7,605 nt of DNA from an uncultured Desulfomonile sp. (lineage in GTDB: Bacteria > Desulfobacterota > Desulfomonilia > Desulfomonilales > Desulfomonilaceae). The notes below the pieces were generated by a model. The model did not search any database, was not told the DNA's origin, and was given only the letters and a program-made list of their open reading frames with translations. Shown piece after piece: positions 5,766 through 7,605 of this stretch (position 1 is the first letter of the stretch; the number at the start of each line of letters is the position of its first letter). Where the stretch lies: the NCBI GenBank assembly GCA_903920415.1, contig CAIXMD010000096.1, forward strand, positions 1 through 7,605. Reading direction: 5' to 3'. The translations under genes and the position numbers were made by a program.

Positions 5766-6326
5766 ATGGTAAAGGTGTTGATCGTTTACGCAAGTGATCA
5801 CGGCGGTACGGAAAAGATGGCTCAGGCCGTTGCAGAAGGCGTGAAATTGGTTCCCGAATGCGAGGCAGAACTCAAAAGGGCAGATCAGGCAACCATTCAG
5901 GACCTTCTTTCTAGCGATGCTTTATTAGTAGGATCCCCGGTCCACATGGGAAGCATCGACTGGAGAATTAAGAAATTTATCGACACTGTTTGCAGCGGTG
6001 CTTGGATGCAAGACAAGATGATTGGTAAGGTGGGTGCTGTTTTCGCATCCGGCGCAGGCTACGGAAACGGCGGAGGAGGATGTGAGTTGACAATGCTGGC
6101 GCTGCTGAACAACATTGCCGAACTGGGAATGTTGATAGTCCCTCTTCCCAAGAACACCCCTGGGTACCAGGCTGCAGGACTTCAATGGGGACCCTATGGT
6201 CGTGCCCATGCTGAGGATCTCAGTCCCAAGGGCCTTTCTGAGGAACAGCTCATCTCCTCAAGAAACCACGGGAAGAACGTTGCGACAGTCGCTAAAGCGC
6301 TGAAAGGAATTCAGGTTTTCGCTTAG
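5766..6326 (+). CDS. Flavodoxin-fold FMN protein, WrbA/NAD(P)H:quinone reductase-like (186 aa)
   Basis: The start at 5766 is chosen because AGAGGA lies 8 nt before it; an earlier in-frame ATG (5724) lacks a site. The protein shows the flavodoxin pattern: beta strand VKVLIVYAS, then the FMN phosphate loop SDHGGTEKMA (about 10-19). Next come GSPVHMGSIDWRIKKFID (about 57-74) and the isoalloxazine-contacting loop FASGAGYGNGGGGCE (about 93-107). The C-terminal part LSEEQLISSRNHGKNVATVAKAL matches the closing helix of WrbA-type proteins. It has no signal peptide, so it is cytoplasmic. Such proteins reduce quinones or act as flavin electron carriers; the exact partner cannot be read from sequence. 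It is followed 98 bp later by the Sec-thioredoxin-like gene on the same strand. Confidence 0.87.
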   Translation: MVKVLIVYASDHGGTEKMAQAVAEGVKLVPECEAELKRADQATIQDLLSSDALLVGSPVHMGSIDWRIKKFIDTVCSGAWMQDKMIGKVGAVFASGAGYGNGGGGCELTMLALLNNIAELGMLIVPLPKNTPGYQAAGLQWGPYGRAHAEDLSPKGLSEEQLISSRNHGKNVATVAKALKGIQVFA

Positions 6327-6424
6327 CGATTCCCTTTCCCACGGCAAGAGACATCCGGAAACGCTTCTATGAGAGTCCATCTGTAATACCGGGGGCGCGC
6401 ATTCGTGATAAGAGGAGTGGAAAT

Positions 6425-7072
6425 ATGAAGAAGATCCTTATAGCCATGGCAGTGGCTGTCTTGATGATTACTGTCACGGTTGCAGCAGCAGAACAAGGCC
6501 AGAATAAGGCGTTGATGGGGATCCAATGGTGGACCAACTTCGACGATGCCTTGAAACATGCCAAGGCTGAGGGCAAACCTTTATTCTTGGATTTCTTCAA
6601 CCCCAACTGAATGGGTTGTAAAAAGATGGATGCAGTTACGTATCCGAACGAAGCCGTGACCGATTTTGTGCGTAAGCATATTGTACCAGTACGCATCAGA
6701 TATGATCAACAGCCATTGGCTGGTCAGTACCGTGTCAAGTGGACCCCTACTCTGATTGCTGTTGACAAGGACGGTAACGAGATCTACCGCAACGAGGGAT
6801 TCCTCCCTCCTGAGGATCTCATACCAGCTCTCATGCTTGGAATCGGAAAGGTCAGATTGAATGAGGGGAATTACCAGGAGGCCATCTCCCATCTAAGCGA
6901 ACTGAGTTCCAAGTACCCAAAGAGTGAGGAAGCGCCCGAAGCCGTATATTTCTTGGGAGTCGCCCGTTTCAAGAGCACCAACGATTTCAAAGTTCTCAAG
7001 CAGACGTTCGATCAACTCTCGAAAGAGTATCCTAGCAGCATCTGGACAAAGAAAGCTTCCCCGTACCGATAA
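6425..7072 (+). CDS. Periplasmic thioredoxin-fold selenoprotein with UxxC active site and TPR-like tail (215 aa)
   Basis: The ATG at 6425 follows GAGGAG by about 8 nt. Residues 1-22 are a signal peptide ending Ala-Ala-Ala. The thioredoxin-like domain (about 35-135) contains LFLDFFNPN, then TGA (6608-6610), then MGCKKM, and later WTPTLI with the cis-Pro (108). The TGA stands exactly where the first Cys of CxxC belongs, so it should encode Sec62 in a U-M-G-C motif. Both halves are strongly conserved-looking and in one frame. Residues about 145-205 form helical TPR-like repeats (EGNYQEAISHLSELSSKYPKS). Such Sec thioredoxin-like proteins occur, from memory, in anaerobic Deltaproteobacteria. It probably handles thiol-disulfide or peroxide chemistry in the periplasm. 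A naive call would split it into two pieces at 6610. Confidence 0.9.
6608..6645 (+). promoter_or_regulatory. Candidate SECIS element of the thioredoxin-like selenoprotein
   Basis: After the TGA (6608-6610), GGGT-GTAA (6613-6621) can pair with TTAC-ATCC (6636-6645) around a small internal loop. This leaves a 14-nt apical loop that contains GG about 18 nt after the UGA. Distance and the loop GG fit the loose bacterial SECIS pattern. The stem is weaker than in hgcA and was not folded computationally. Confidence 0.45.
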
Positions 7073-7150
7073 CTTTACGGAACTCATCGAGCAAATGACT
7101 GGGGAGGCCATGCGATCCTAACTCCTCGGACGTGATTAGAGGGATTTTCA

Positions 7151-7180
7151 GTTGACTCACCAGTGAAGCTCGGGTAATTT
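7151..7180 (+). promoter_or_regulatory. Weak possible promoter of the HU gene
   Basis: TTGACT (7152-7157) is followed after 17 bp by TAATTT (7175-7180), a good -35 with a poor -10. A second option is TTGAGA (7181-7186) with TACAAC 18 bp later. Either would give a leader of 25-50 nt before the HU Shine-Dalgarno. HU genes usually have their own strong promoter, which is the main reason to look here. Confidence 0.3.
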
Positions 7181-7234
7181 TGAGATCCTTAAAATAATCA
7201 ACTTACAACGATAGTGTGAAAAGGGGTTACTCCT

Positions 7235-7507
7235 ATGACCAAAGCAGAACTCGTTTCCAAGCTGGCCGAAGACTCAAAGGTTACCAAGAAATCGGCCAAT
7301 GCGATGTTGAATTCCCTCGTTGCCGCCATAAAAGAAAGTCTCAAGAAAGAGGGTAAGGTGCGGCTGGACGGCTTGGGGACGTTTGTCGTGGTTGACCGGA
7401 AGGCCCGTACAGGTGTGAATCCTCAGACAAAAGCCAAGATCAAGATTCCCGCGACCAAAGCGCCTCGGTTCAGAGCGGCTCAAGCTCTTAAGGATTCTGT
7501 GAAATAG
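7235..7507 (+). CDS. HU-family nucleoid-associated DNA-binding protein (90 aa)
   Basis: This is a complete HU/IHF-type protein of standard length. The N-terminal helical dimerisation half is MTKAELVSKLAEDSKVTKKSANAM..., followed by the core LDGLGTFVVVDRKARTGVNPQT. The DNA-binding arm carries the family's NPQT-x4-IKIPA signature and ends with PRFRAAQALKDSV. It bends and packages DNA in the nucleoid as a homodimer or heterodimer. AAGGGG 8 nt before the ATG supports the start. It stands 162 bp after the selenoprotein gene and is probably transcribed on its own. The arm is richer in Lys/Ala than usual (TKAKIKIPATKAPRF) but nothing essential appears missing. HU cannot be separated from IHF-like paralogues by sight alone; HU is favoured. 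Confidence 0.95.
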   Translation: MTKAELVSKLAEDSKVTKKSANAMLNSLVAAIKESLKKEGKVRLDGLGTFVVVDRKARTGVNPQTKAKIKIPATKAPRFRAAQALKDSVK

Positions 7508-7521
7508 GGTGAGAGACTTAT

Positions 7522-7555
7522 CTTCCGTACATAATGGAGATATTATACGGAGAAG
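7522..7555 (+). terminator. Hairpin after the HU gene, possible terminator
   Basis: CTT-CCGTA-TAAT pairs with ATTA-TACGG-AAG around a 6-nt loop, with small bulges (CA on one side, AG on the other). It begins 14 nt after the HU stop codon. The sequence after it is only mildly T-rich (TCCTT), so it may be a 3'-end stabilising hairpin rather than a strong intrinsic terminator. Confidence 0.4.
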
Positions 7556-7605
7556 TCCTTGCGGAGATGCTCTTTCCTGCTTCATTTGATGAAACAGGCT
7601 CTCAA

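Noticed and set aside
1..7605. CRISPR array, tRNA, rRNA or replication origin
   Set aside because: No regularly spaced repeats, cloverleaf-type or rRNA-conserved segments, or iteron clusters were seen on either strand.

Overview
The window looks like a stretch of chromosome from an anaerobic, selenocysteine-using bacterium, most likely a Desulfobacterota (former Deltaproteobacteria) sulfate reducer or syntroph. The reasons are the hgcA-hgcB mercury-methylation pair, a thioredoxin-like protein of a type I associate with that group, in-frame UGA codons at cysteine-like positions, a balanced base composition and a bacterial HU protein. The genus cannot be fixed from this sequence.

Layout from left to right. 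At 1-59 (minus) a gene probably begins and runs off the edge. At 112-2460 (minus) lies a large GAF-domain protein of unknown role. At 2461-2867 there is no intact gene, only a 22-codon relic of an IS3-type transposase start. At 2868-4898 (minus) there is a compact unit, arsR-like regulator > hgcA > hgcB, with a near-consensus promoter, an intrinsic terminator just upstream of that promoter, and a perfect 14-bp palindrome that overlaps both the -10 box and the regulator's start codon. At 5126-5479 (minus) is a truncated, probably dead, exported phosphoesterase-like gene. From 5766 the plus strand carries a flavodoxin/WrbA-like protein, a periplasmic thioredoxin-fold selenoprotein with C-terminal TPR-like helices, and an HU-type DNA-binding protein.

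The main result concerns the start of hgcA. A naive call starts at a GTG at 4276 that has no ribosome-binding site. The same frame opens 30 codons earlier at an ATG (4366) with a good purine-rich Shine-Dalgarno. The two are separated by a single TGA that directly follows a Cys codon (Ser-Cys-TGA-Pro). About 22 nt after that TGA there is a perfect 7-bp hairpin, at the spacing expected of a bacterial SECIS. A second gene here (6425-7072) is a very clear selenoprotein: its TGA replaces the first Cys of a thioredoxin CxxC motif. I therefore read HgcA as a probable selenoprotein of 387 residues with a Cys-Sec pair near its N-terminus. I know of no description of a selenocysteine-containing mercury methylase.

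How the genes fit together: HgcA (membrane corrinoid protein) receives a methyl group and passes it to Hg(II), and HgcB (two [4Fe-4S] clusters) reduces the corrinoid. The Cys-rich ArsR-type regulator probably represses its own leaderless transcript and the downstream hgcAB. The flavodoxin and the Sec-thioredoxin suggest thiol/selenol redox chemistry nearby, but they form a separate plus-strand group and a link to Hg methylation is only suggestive.
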